Positions 31,660 through 39,865 of a stretch of DNA of 44,495 nt are shown here, one piece after another. Within the stretch, counting starts at the first letter, position 1. Every line of letters starts with the position of its first letter. This stretch comes from Amoebophrya sp. AT5.2. Its lineage: Eukaryota; Sar; Dinophyceae; Syndiniales; Amoebophryaceae. Both the position numbers and the translations under genes were made by a program. The notes beneath the pieces were generated by a model. That model saw nothing but the letters and a program-made list of their open reading frames with translations, did not search any database and was not told where the DNA came from. The DNA lies in the NCBI GenBank assembly GCA_005223375.1, contig RXOD01003852.1, forward strand, positions 1 through 44,495, written 5' to 3'.

Positions 31660-32748
31660 TCAGTCTCCCTCACCCTGCTGCACGACCTGCAGGACGATTT
31701 TGCCTCCTGTGTCATTCACTTCTAGTCTTTCGTGCGCGTCCGCGACTTGCTCCAGTGGAAAAACCGTGTCCAGGTTCAGTTTGCTCTCAAGATCTTCATC
31801 TCGTCCAGCAAAAAGGTAGCGCTCTAGCACGTCCATGGAGAAATCCGCGACCAACTCCCTTTTGTAGGCCACCGAGCGGGCCCGCAGCGTGCTCGTCAGC
31901 ACCGAGAGGGACTTCCGAAAGACCGGCCCGAAGTTGAAGTCCGGCACTTTTGCTCCGCCCATCGCGGCGTAAACCACATACCGCGCGTCCCGGTTCGTCG
32001 CCTCCGACAGACACTTGAAAAACTCTGGACCCACCACCGGATCCAGGATCACATCGAACTTAGTAGCTTCTTCTTGTTTCGCACCAGCTTCCCCTTGTTT
32101 CGCACCGAAGAACTCGCTCCGCAGCAGCGCGTGATCCGCCCCTACCTTCCTGCAGAGCGCCAACTTTCCCTCCGACCGCGTCAGCGCCGTGACGTTTTTA
32201 CAAAAGATCACCTGTTTCGCGATTTGTATCCCCGCCAGCGAGACCGCGGACGCGCCGGCGTGCAAGAGCAGGTTTTCGTTTTTCTTCAAATCCGCGACCC
32301 TGCGCAGCAGCTGGTACGCCGTGAGCCACACCTCGGGGACGCAGGCGGCCTGCTTGAGCGATACGTAATCCGGCACGCGCATCAAAGACCCCGGCGCACA
32401 GGCGGCGTACTCAGCGTAGCCGCCGCCCTCGAGCAAACCCATCACGCGGTCGCCCACGCGCCATTTATTTGTGCTCGCCGGGGCGGGTGGTGGATTGTGA
32501 TTGTCGGTCTCGGAGACCTCCACCACTTCGCCGCTGCACTCGAGACCCATGATGTCCGAGGCACCGGGAGGCGGGGGGTACTTACCGACGCGTTGCAGGA
32601 GGTCCGCCCGATTCACAGCGGTGTAGTGGACCTTCACAAGCACGTTGTGCGTAGAGCTCAACGAAGGCAGCGCGTAGTCGCTGACAACGCGCATCGCCCC
32701 CCGGATGCTGGGGGCCGCCTTCGCGTTCTCGACGACGACAGCACGCAT
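31660..32748 (-). CDS. PIG3-like NAD(P)H quinone oxidoreductase (MDR family)
   Basis: Single exon, 362 residues from the ATG at 32748, the usual length for the family; 14 more codons are open from a GTG. It belongs to the zinc-free medium-chain dehydrogenase/reductases close to PIG3/TP53I3, which reduce quinones with NADPH. Visible motifs in order: MRAVVVENA at the start, VHYTAVNRADLLQRVGKYPP, GASDIMGLECSGEV, GDRVMGLLEGGGYAEYA, VPEVWLTAYQLL, LLLHAGASAVSLAGIQIAK, KVGADHALL, FDVILDPVVGPEF, and at the end a PLEQVADAHERLE segment followed by GGKIVLQV. The usual nucleotide-binding GASGVG is GASAVS here, so one expected glycine is missing. No targeting signal is obvious, so the enzyme is probably cytosolic. 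The neighbouring genes do not suggest a pathway. Confidence 0.93.
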   Translation of the reverse strand: MRAVVVENAKAAPSIRGAMRVVSDYALPSLSSTHNVLVKVHYTAVNRADLLQRVGKYPPPPGASDIMGLECSGEVVEVSETDNHNPPPAPASTNKWRVGDRVMGLLEGGGYAEYAACAPGSLMRVPDYVSLKQAACVPEVWLTAYQLLRRVADLKKNENLLLHAGASAVSLAGIQIAKQVIFCKNVTALTRSEGKLALCRKVGADHALLRSEFFGAKQGEAGAKQEEATKFDVILDPVVGPEFFKCLSEATNRDARYVVYAAMGGAKVPDFNFGPVFRKSLSVLTSTLRARSVAYKRELVADFSMDVLERYLFAGRDEDLESKLNLDTVFPLEQVADAHERLEVNDTGGKIVLQVVQQGEGD

Positions 32749-33412
32749 CCGATGGCTTTTGCTCAGCCGCTGAAGCTGATGCTCTTTCACAACCGGAACT
32801 GTCTCTGTCTTCTAAACTTATGATATCTTCACGTTCACGACGTAGACGTAGCAGCTTAAGCGTACACGTCACCGTCAGTGGTCCCTGCGTTGCAAGCGCT
32901 TCTCCTTCCGGATAGTATTTCAAAGAAATAGGATGGAGATCAGTGAAGCGGAGAGAGGAATAGAGCTTCACCTTGAATAAATCCACGTAAAAGACGGCAA
33001 GAATGGAAGTCGAAGTGGTACTAGAAAGAAACGATTGCGTCTGCATCACGACTTGATGTACCTCGGCGTGGGCGTCCACCTCGATCGGAGGGTCGATTGG
33101 AAAGCAGTGGTGCGCTCTCGCAAACGACAAAATCGAGGTGGGAATAATGCTGAGGAAAAGCCGGTTTGCTGTAGCATCGCGAACTACACTCGAAGGCGCA
33201 CCGATGTTTTGGCAAGTTCTTCGAGTTCTAGCGCGTGCGAAACAATCCAAAGAAATACTGAAGCGAATTCATGGTCATGGACATTGGATCAATAAGCAGC
33301 AGCTCTTACAGAATGGAGAAGCCAACATCGCCAAAGTTAGTTTGCGCTTGATGTTCACCTCCATCTTGGTCTTTCCTTTCGCTCGATTTTTTCGAATTCG
33401 ATTCTGTTTTCA
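32749..33412. other. Intergenic, nothing recognised
   Basis: About 660 bases between the small membrane-protein gene and the quinone oxidoreductase. A long minus-strand frame (32582-33250) overlaps the start of the oxidoreductase in another frame and shows no motif; it is judged fortuitous. Confidence 0.5.
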
Positions 33413-33853
33413 TTATAGCTTCGGCCTGTCGTTCGTCTTTTGAACTTCTTCTCGGATTCTTACTGGCGCAGGCGGGTTAGCAGATCCTATCCTGCTCTTG
33501 AAGACCTTTCGTGACTCGTCTTGCCTATGCTTGCTTGACGCTGCCTTCAACGGAAATTCCGCAACATCACGTTCACTATCTTCCGCCGTCGACGCTAGCG
33601 CGATGGTAAACATTTGGTAGACGCCCCGCCACCAGAGCCACGTGCCGAAACCGCCTGCGAGGATCAAAACGTAGGGGAAGTGATGCTCCGGGTGCGACTC
33701 GTTCCAGAGGCACTTGGCGCCAATCGCCGCCAGGCTCAGACTGAGCAACAAGACGCCGGTCACTGTCGGGTTCGTAAACGCCACTGCTAGGAAAAGCGCG
33801 ACGGAGGCCGGGCGCGAGGTGCTGGACGTCGACGGTCGGAGGACACGGCCCAT
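33413..33853 (-). CDS. Small membrane protein, hypothetical
   Basis: Single exon of 146 residues with ATG at 33853. The first half has two or three hydrophobic stretches: VALFLAVAF, VTGVLLLSLSLAAIGA and PYVLILAGGFGTWLWW followed by a shorter MFTIALA. The second half is hydrophilic and Lys/Arg/Glu-rich without motif. The pattern of two close membrane helices with a Trp/His-rich linker (CLWNESHPEHHFPY) recalls small ER or mitochondrial membrane subunits, but I cannot assign a family. The gene is co-oriented with its neighbours and has its own flanking intergenic sequence. Confidence 0.6.
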   Translation of the reverse strand: MGRVLRPSTSSTSRPASVALFLAVAFTNPTVTGVLLLSLSLAAIGAKCLWNESHPEHHFPYVLILAGGFGTWLWWRGVYQMFTIALASTAEDSERDVAEFPLKAASSKHRQDESRKVFKSRIGSANPPAPVRIREEVQKTNDRPKL

Positions 33854-34957
33854 TATATTGATTGATATTAAATGAAAAACTTGCTCTTGGATGTTTCACT
33901 TTCAACGAGCCATTGTACCAGCTCAGCAGATGAACACGGGCCGAAGTAGCAGCGCTGCGACTTGCTTGTTGATTCGTAGCTCTCATGCGTGGAAAAAAGG
34001 CGGCGTCATTCTCTCTGTCTCTGCCGCGTCACTGACAGTTACAGTAACTCGGTGCTGGCGGAAAATAGCACTCTGGTATTGCTATTGGTATTGCAGCTCA
34101 CGGAGGACCACATGTTGCTCCTTATAGATACTTTCGCTATCATGATCATCTACTCGTGGGGCTGGGGCCATTGCAATGACGATCAGGATGAACATGCGAC
34201 CACTGAGAGAGTAGCAGTAGCACTAGCAGTAGCAGAATTTTTAGGAAGCTACCAGCCGAGAATTCCAATTCTTACTCTATACACACACACGGACACGATC
34301 AGAAGGCGGGGCGAATCCTCGAATTTGATGCCACGAACGAAGCCGACAACAAGAACCAGATCGCCGGAGCACTGGTGCTCCTTTTCTATTTCTTCAAGTT
34401 GTAATATTTGGACGAACGGGAACGCGCAGTCACCGTCACGCGGGGCTACTGTATAATAAAAAAAAATGCGACTTGGCGTTGGCCAACATGGGATACACCA
34501 CGTAAAATGACACTACGGCGCCGCGCATCGGCCTGTCGGTGTCGGTGTCGCTCCTTGTATTTACTTATTCATTAGTTGTTCTTGTAAAAGATGAAGAGCA
34601 CTTCGCTCCGTTGACGTTGTCGTGTTCGTCACGACGGGATGATCATGTCGATGGAGACGCGTTCTGTTCATCGGTTGGTCGTGCTTCTTAACGCGCAAGT
34701 GTGAAAGTGGACGAGGTTGCTCATCTGCTGCGTGGTAGCAGCATCAAATTCAATTTCAAATCTCAGTGCGGCGCCATTTCTTGGACCGCGTGCCGTTCCA
34801 CCACTGGTCTGCTTCTTCAAAGAGTTAGTTTGTGAAATCTCTCTCTCTCTCTCTCTCTCTCTCAAAATTAGAATAAAAGGAGCAAAAGTTTGGTTTTGGT
34901 TCAGGAATATAGTAGGACAGCAAAGTGAAGAAGACAGTGTGCGCTTCTGGTTGCGAA
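33854..34957. other. Intergenic with CT microsatellite
   Basis: About 1.1 kb between the BspA-like gene stop and the small membrane-protein ATG. Apart from a CT microsatellite at 34839-34863 and an AGCAGT-type run near 34206-34235, no gene, RNA or element is recognised. Confidence 0.5.
34839..34863. repeat. (CT)n microsatellite
   Basis: About 12 perfect CT dinucleotides. On the minus (transcribed) strand it reads as a GA run just downstream of the BspA-like gene stop at 34958, so it would fall in that gene's 3' region. Confidence 0.95.
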
Positions 34958-35914
34958 TCAATTCTCAGCACCAGCGTCGATGCCAGCGCTGCTTTCTTGT
35001 TCCCCTTCCTCGCTGCCGTCTTCGTCGCTGCTGTCGGAAGCAGAGTAGCCGCTTTCGTACTCGTACATACTCTTGCAGTTCAACGGAGACCAACAATCGA
35101 GCGGCTCAGCAAACTCGTGACAGTCCGCGAACATGCGCTCCAACGTCTTCACGGACCCGACGTCCCAGCCGCTCAAGCCAGTCCCGGCAAATTTCGTGCA
35201 CCCGCAAAACATGTAGGCCATTGATGTGACCCCAGCAGTTTTCCAGCCGGACAAGTCGGGGTTGAAACCGGCCGGAACGAGTTCAGCTTTGAGAAAAGTC
35301 ATGCACTCCATGGGATACCTGTCGAAGGCGTCGGCATAAAAAAGATGCGACAGATCTGCGACGCCGGAAACGTCCCAAATGCGGAGCGGGCCACGCAGAG
35401 ACTCCACTTCTTCCATCGCTTGCCGCGCTGCAGCGTCTGCCTCGGGAGTCATGCTCTGCAGGGCGATGCGACACGCGTCATCCAACTGCTCCCGAGAAGT
35501 GAAAGGAGTGAACAGCCTGACGCCGAAGCTGACTCCGACCTCGTCCGCCTCGAAGTGATTCAAAGGAATGCGGTCAATGTCGGCGCAGAAATGCCGGAAG
35601 ACTGTCGCGCTCTGGTCTGCTTCTGCGGTATCTTCGGGATCGATCTGCTCCGGCGCAAGAGGCACCAACGGAATTGCCCCCATTTCCTGGGCAACCGCCT
35701 GCGTGGCGAGCACCTGGACGCATTCCCACTCGAAAGGCCCGTCGCAATCCATCGCCCCCCACTGCTCAGAGATCGCCTTCTTCAAGTCCTGGACCAAGAT
35801 GGTACCGGCGGCGGCGCGGAGTGCGGCAGTCTCGTCTTCGCTGAATACGGCAAAAAGGTGGCCGGTGGCCTCGCGACGGACCAGCAGGCGCGGTGCGTTC
35901 TGCTGATGAGCCAT
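34958..35914 (-). CDS. BspA-like surface-repeat protein (DUF285 type)
   Basis: Single exon, 318 residues from the ATG at 35914; codons upstream are open only from a TTG. The C-terminal half carries two to three copies of the DUF285/BspA-like leucine-rich repeat: IWDVSGVADLSHLFYAD, FNPDLSGWKTAGVTSMAYMF, FAGTGLSGWDVGSVKTLERM, and a decayed last unit (CHEFAEPLDCWSPLNCKSM). The pattern N-x-D-[IL]-S-x-W-[DN]-[VT]-x-x-V-x-x-M-x-x-M-F is characteristic. The N-terminal 170 residues (VRREATGHLFAVFSEDETAA onward) look like a ubiquitin-like or DUF285-associated head sometimes found in protist versions; I am unsure. The C-terminus is acidic and Ser-rich. There is no signal peptide, so an intracellular role is as likely as a surface one. 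Such repeats usually mediate protein binding. Confidence 0.8.
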   Translation of the reverse strand: MAHQQNAPRLLVRREATGHLFAVFSEDETAALRAAAGTILVQDLKKAISEQWGAMDCDGPFEWECVQVLATQAVAQEMGAIPLVPLAPEQIDPEDTAEADQSATVFRHFCADIDRIPLNHFEADEVGVSFGVRLFTPFTSREQLDDACRIALQSMTPEADAAARQAMEEVESLRGPLRIWDVSGVADLSHLFYADAFDRYPMECMTFLKAELVPAGFNPDLSGWKTAGVTSMAYMFCGCTKFAGTGLSGWDVGSVKTLERMFADCHEFAEPLDCWSPLNCKSMYEYESGYSASDSSDEDGSEEGEQESSAGIDAGAEN

Positions 35915-37005
35915 GATTTGTTTCAGATTCAGTTGCTCGACCCCAGACAGAGAACGAAGCCGATGCTGTGCACGAATGCGGATGCTGGCACGACTAGTCC
36001 CCAACTACAGCGTATAATGTAATTGATGTATAAATGTAAATTTAAATTAGAGCTTGTAAATTGTTCCGACCGCGATTCCTTCGTTCCTGGTAGTCATCAA
36101 GCTGCGGCCCAGGGCGTTGTTGATTAAAAACAAATGTCTGACGTTGTACGAGCACCAAGAGCCTCGACTTCAGTCACAGCTTGGCGGGATCAGAGGAGAA
36201 AAAGCAAAACCAAAAGAAAACTACAGGAGAAAGAATTACTATACAGGTACAGCGATTTTTCATGATAGATTGCAGCAGGGAGCATTGCATATACTCTGAA
36301 AATTTTAATAGAAGCAACAGCAAAACGGTCGCGCACGCGCGCGTCCAGTCACGACAGGCCGAGCGAAGATGGATTTTGTGCGCGTGGGGGTGGGTGCTGA
36401 TGCTTCTATTATAGAGTAGCATAAAGGATCAATTCATTAGCCTCATGGTTGCCGTATTTGCGGAAGAACGAGACGAAGGAACATCACTGCCCCAAGGATT
36501 GCTCTTCTTTCAGTAGTACGAGTTAAGGTTAACTGCAAGAAGTATCTATTTATAACTGCAAGAATTCATTGACGGACTGGAACTGGTGGTGGATCAATCT
36601 TTGCCATTGACGGAGATGTTGTTCCTTCGTCTTGGTGTCTTCGGTTTGGAATGAATCCCTTCGCAATTTCATGTGGTCTTGGTCATTCGTGACCTCTGAC
36701 ACTGATTTTCTTTTCCACCACACGCACCACACCAGCACAAGAGACCTCGTCCTATCGGAAGCAGCATTCCGTCTCCGCTGCCGCCCCAGCCCCTGCTTCT
36801 ACTGCCGGGACCCCGCCCACCTCCGCCTCTTCTGCCGGCCCTCCTCCCGCGCCAAGTCGCCAAGAAAAAAGCTGCTCCGGCGAAGGTTGCGCCACCCGTC
36901 GCGCAGGTTGCAAGGCGGCTCTCGCTCGAAAACGGGGGCCGTTTTGCAGAGGTTCTCCTCGCAGCTCGATCACCTTTCGCTAGTAGTTTGTCCGTTCATA
37001 GCACT
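35915..37005. other. Intergenic containing a duplicated gene tail
   Basis: About 1.1 kb between the Dpy-30-like gene stop and the BspA-like ATG. The part next to the stop contains a second copy of that gene's 3' end (36767-36852), described separately. The remainder (35915-36760) shows no gene or element. Confidence 0.55.
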
Positions 37006-37106
37006 TCACCCTTCCGTCTCCGCTGCCGCCCCTCCAGCCTTTGCTTCATCTACTGTCAGGGCCCCGGCGTCCACCTCCGCCTCTTCTGCCGGCCCTCCTC
37101 CCGCGC
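36767..37106. repeat. Direct duplication of a coding tail
   Basis: Copy 1 (37012-37106) lies inside the 3' end of the Dpy-30-like gene. Copy 2 (36767-36852) lies about 245 bases downstream. They share long identical stretches (for example CCTCCGCCTCTTCTGCCGGC) but differ in length by about nine bases. Copy 2 keeps an open frame on the minus strand (AGGGPAEEAEVGG, then AAAETECCFR and a stop) parallel to copy 1 (AGGGPAEEAEVDAG, then AAAETEG and a stop). Confidence 0.85.
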
Positions 37107-37509
37107 TTGACGCCGACTCCAGGTTCGAGCTGCCACCGCCGAGCCCGTACAGGGAGCCGCCGTCCTCCTCCCCCAGCAGCAATGCCCCCGGCTGCGCGGC
37201 CACCGCGTACTCCACCGGCTGTCTACCGGCCCAGCTCTCGACGTCTTTCGGTATCAAGGTCGAGCGCGAGCGCGTCCTTTCCAGGTGCGCCCAGCACGCG
37301 GAGAGCGAGCGCTGGTCCTCCCTCCCCATCTTGTCGTGGAGCATGCGCAGCATCACCTCAGACGGGTTCTCGGGTTTCTCGGAGAGAATCTTCTGAAAAA
37401 TCTCGGACAGGGTGGACTCGAAGCCCCACTTCTCCACGTACTCCTCGACCAAAGACTGCTTCGTGCTCCACTTGCGCGACCGGTGACGAGTGCCGCCCTT
37501 CTTGCCCAT
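37006..37509 (-). CDS. Dpy-30/RIIa-like small protein
   Basis: Single exon, 167 residues, ATG at 37509. The N-terminus is basic (MGKKGGTRHRSRKWSTKQ). Residues about 18-60 form a helical pair with the Dpy-30/RIIa dimerisation-docking look: LVEEYVEKWGFESTLSEIF, then ILSEKPENPSEVMLRMLHDK, where the KPxNPxExM element is typical. Such domains dimerise and dock onto amphipathic helices in MLL-type histone methyltransferase complexes or in flagellar radial spokes and adenylate kinases. Which applies here is unknown. The C-terminal third is Gly/Ala/Glu-rich low-complexity sequence and is duplicated downstream, so the present stop may be recent or an alternative tail may be spliced in (GGGTGAAG just at the stop could serve as a donor). 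Confidence 0.6.
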   Translation of the reverse strand: MGKKGGTRHRSRKWSTKQSLVEEYVEKWGFESTLSEIFQKILSEKPENPSEVMLRMLHDKMGREDQRSLSACWAHLERTRSRSTLIPKDVESWAGRQPVEYAVAAQPGALLLGEEDGGSLYGLGGGSSNLESASSAGGGPAEEAEVDAGALTVDEAKAGGAAAETEG

Positions 37510-38239
37510 GGTCGGAGGATCAGTGATCTTCTACTGCGTCTTCTAGCTAGGACAAACTTCGGAGAATCAAGATGAAGATGAACAAGTTCGCGCTCAGAGG
37601 AAGTACTATTATCGTCGAGTTTACGTATGAACCCAGCACCAGCAGCTGCAGGCGTGATACTACGGGGGTCCAGCGTACCGTCACGACTCGACAACGACTC
37701 GCTCTCGCACGAAAGACTCCGCCTCCCCCTCCGGCTTCATCGAGATATTGCGCGCTCCTGTTGTTTTCATCTGTTTTTACCCTCGTTGGCGCCGTCGACA
37801 ATATTTCTTTCGCTATCCTGGTCCTGCGAAGAAATTCAAGTTTATCTCTGTCTACGCAGTCGTCGATGCAGGGCAGAATATTAGAACGCGTAGGCGCACC
37901 ACGATGCCGAAATCGAAGCTTGATCAAGCTGTTTCGTAAGTAAATGCTAAGCCAAAGGCAAAGGCTTTTGCAGAGAGATGTGCGCAGTGAAGAACCGCAG
38001 AAGCCGCGCACTGGATCCCGATCCGGAAACAACGGAGTCAATTGCAGAAATTGTCGTCAGACGCTTCTCAATAGATACCCGAATGAAAGAACTGCAGCTT
38101 AAAAATTTGGTTCAAAAAAGAGTTTTTCTGTACTTGAGCTTGGTCTTCATGGAGATGGTGAGGCTTAAATTATAATGTACTCGCTCGATGTGGATGTCGT
38201 CACGCAATACCAATATCGCACATAAAACGTCGCGTCAGG
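37510..38239. other. Intergenic, nothing recognised
   Basis: About 730 bases between the AT-hook gene stop and the Dpy-30-like ATG. A 164-codon minus-strand frame (37547-38041) has no ATG at or after its start and no motif, so it is not called. Confidence 0.5.
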
Positions 38240-39604
38240 CTACGCTAGCTCCGACGATGATCCGTTTTGCAGTTGCGCGCTGTCCCTCTCCTTGTTTGAA
38301 CCCGAGGTAGAAGCAGCTGCACACGAAGACTTCGACTCCACATCGGCCGCTGGTTTCGGTTTTCCAAACCAGACGGCAAGCGACGGTTGATAGTATCCTG
38401 GTGAGCCCTGGTTGGACTTTGCCTTGATTTTGCCAGCCTGCTTCTGCTTCTTCGCTGGCGGGGTATGGTCGTCCCCTCGAACATCAGCGGGGGGCACCTC
38501 GTGAAGAGCATCCTCGTCGCCCTGAGCTTCCAAACCAGGAACGACCGTCTCTTTCGAGGAGGCTCGCTTCATGCTCTTCATCTTTTTCGTTTCGTGATCA
38601 TGGATGAGCAGGTCCTCAGCTTCAAGTTTGTGATCGTCCCCACCCCTCTCCGCCACGTCCACGGCATCAGCCAACGAATGCAACCCGGCCGCTTTCGCTT
38701 TTGCTTTCCCCGCCGGACGACCACGCTTTTTACCGGTTGCGCCGCCCTGAGCCTGCGCCTTCGCCTTCGCTACCGTGTTGTTCGCGGAAGAAGAGGATGA
38801 GAAGCTGCTCGCCACAACTGCTGCCGCACCCAGGCCACCGACATTCGTGAAACTCCCAAACAGGGAGAGGCCGATGTCCGCTTGCGACTGCGACACCTGG
38901 TTCGTTTCGTGATCGTCACCAACCCTCTTCGCGCCCTCCTTCTCGTCCCCGCTACCCATAGCGGCGTCCACGTCTACTTTCGGGACCTTCTTTGCGCCCT
39001 GTTTCGACTTCGCCGTTCCCGCCTTGGCCTTGGCCTTTGTCTTCATTTTACCAGCTGCCACTACTTGCATCCCCTTATTGTCCTCAGCACCCGCGGCCCT
39101 TTCGGCAGGCTCTTTATTTTTGCTGCTGGATGATGAAGATGATGAGGAAGAAGATGAGCTACTACTTCCAACTTGTTGCCGCCCAACATCTCCAGCTTCA
39201 TGGCGAGCACCATCTCCATCTCCATCGTCCTCGCCATCAACATCTACATCTTCCACCGCCCCACTGTCACGGCCCCCTGCTGCTCCTCGCCGTTCTTTTT
39301 TCAGTTTTTGCAGCGTTGCCTTCAGTTTTTTCTCCTCCTCCGTCTCCTTGCTCTCCACTTCGTTGTAGAGAAGCTCGATCTCTAGGCGCTTTCCGGTCGC
39401 CCCCCGATCCGTCGCGTTCCAGGCGGAGTCGTCGCGCTTGTGTCCCGCGATGGAGGGCTTTATGCTGTTTCCCTGCCAGCTTATTTCCAGTGTCTTGTCG
39501 AAGCGGTGGTTCAGGAGCGTCTTCACGGGTTCGAGCTCCGTCCCCTTCCGCCACCACCACGCAGGCGGGTGGTCGCGCCAAGGAACGAGACCCCAGTCAG
39601 GCAT
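38240..39604 (-). CDS. Lys/Ser-rich protein with AT-hook, probable nuclear protein
   Basis: Single exon, 454 residues, ATG at 39604. The first 85 residues look like a folded domain with several tryptophans: MPDWGLVPWRDHPPAWWWRK, LEPVKTLLNHRFDKTLEISW, GHKRDDSAWNATDRGATGKR, LEIELLYNEVESKE. I do not recognise it. The rest is low-complexity: acidic runs, a 15-residue Ser run, Lys/Ala stretches, and one AT-hook-like core (KKRGRPAGKAKAK) around residue 290. Near the C-terminus YYQPSLAVWFGKPKP stands out as an ordered motif. AT-hooks bind the minor groove of AT-rich DNA, so a chromatin-associated role is likely but rests on one short motif. No catalytic residues are visible. Confidence 0.65.
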   Translation of the reverse strand: MPDWGLVPWRDHPPAWWWRKGTELEPVKTLLNHRFDKTLEISWQGNSIKPSIAGHKRDDSAWNATDRGATGKRLEIELLYNEVESKETEEEKKLKATLQKLKKERRGAAGGRDSGAVEDVDVDGEDDGDGDGARHEAGDVGRQQVGSSSSSSSSSSSSSSSKNKEPAERAAGAEDNKGMQVVAAGKMKTKAKAKAGTAKSKQGAKKVPKVDVDAAMGSGDEKEGAKRVGDDHETNQVSQSQADIGLSLFGSFTNVGGLGAAAVVASSFSSSSSANNTVAKAKAQAQGGATGKKRGRPAGKAKAKAAGLHSLADAVDVAERGGDDHKLEAEDLLIHDHETKKMKSMKRASSKETVVPGLEAQGDEDALHEVPPADVRGDDHTPPAKKQKQAGKIKAKSNQGSPGYYQPSLAVWFGKPKPAADVESKSSCAAASTSGSNKERDSAQLQNGSSSELA

Positions 39605-39865
39605 GGTCTGTCGTTTCAGTTGTAAATTAATAAATTGAAATGTACTAGTCCTAGTGGCCGTGGAGGCATACTGATACTATGTATACATTCACGATCATCA
39701 TCATGGCTTTGGAGTACTAACTTAATATCCAGCGAATCGATGCCGATGGTGCGGAGGCGGCTCAAATCATTTTTTGGTCATGATATCAGATTCAGGGACT
39801 GTGAATGGCGTCCACCTCCACGACGACGACGACGAGGAGCGCATTATAGAAGTACAAGAAAACGA

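Noticed and set aside
32582..33250. 222-codon minus-strand frame overlapping the quinone oxidoreductase start
   Set aside because: Its end overlaps a well-conserved gene in a different frame and it has no recognisable content.
37547..38041. 164-codon minus-strand frame
   Set aside because: It contains no ATG at all and shows no motif.
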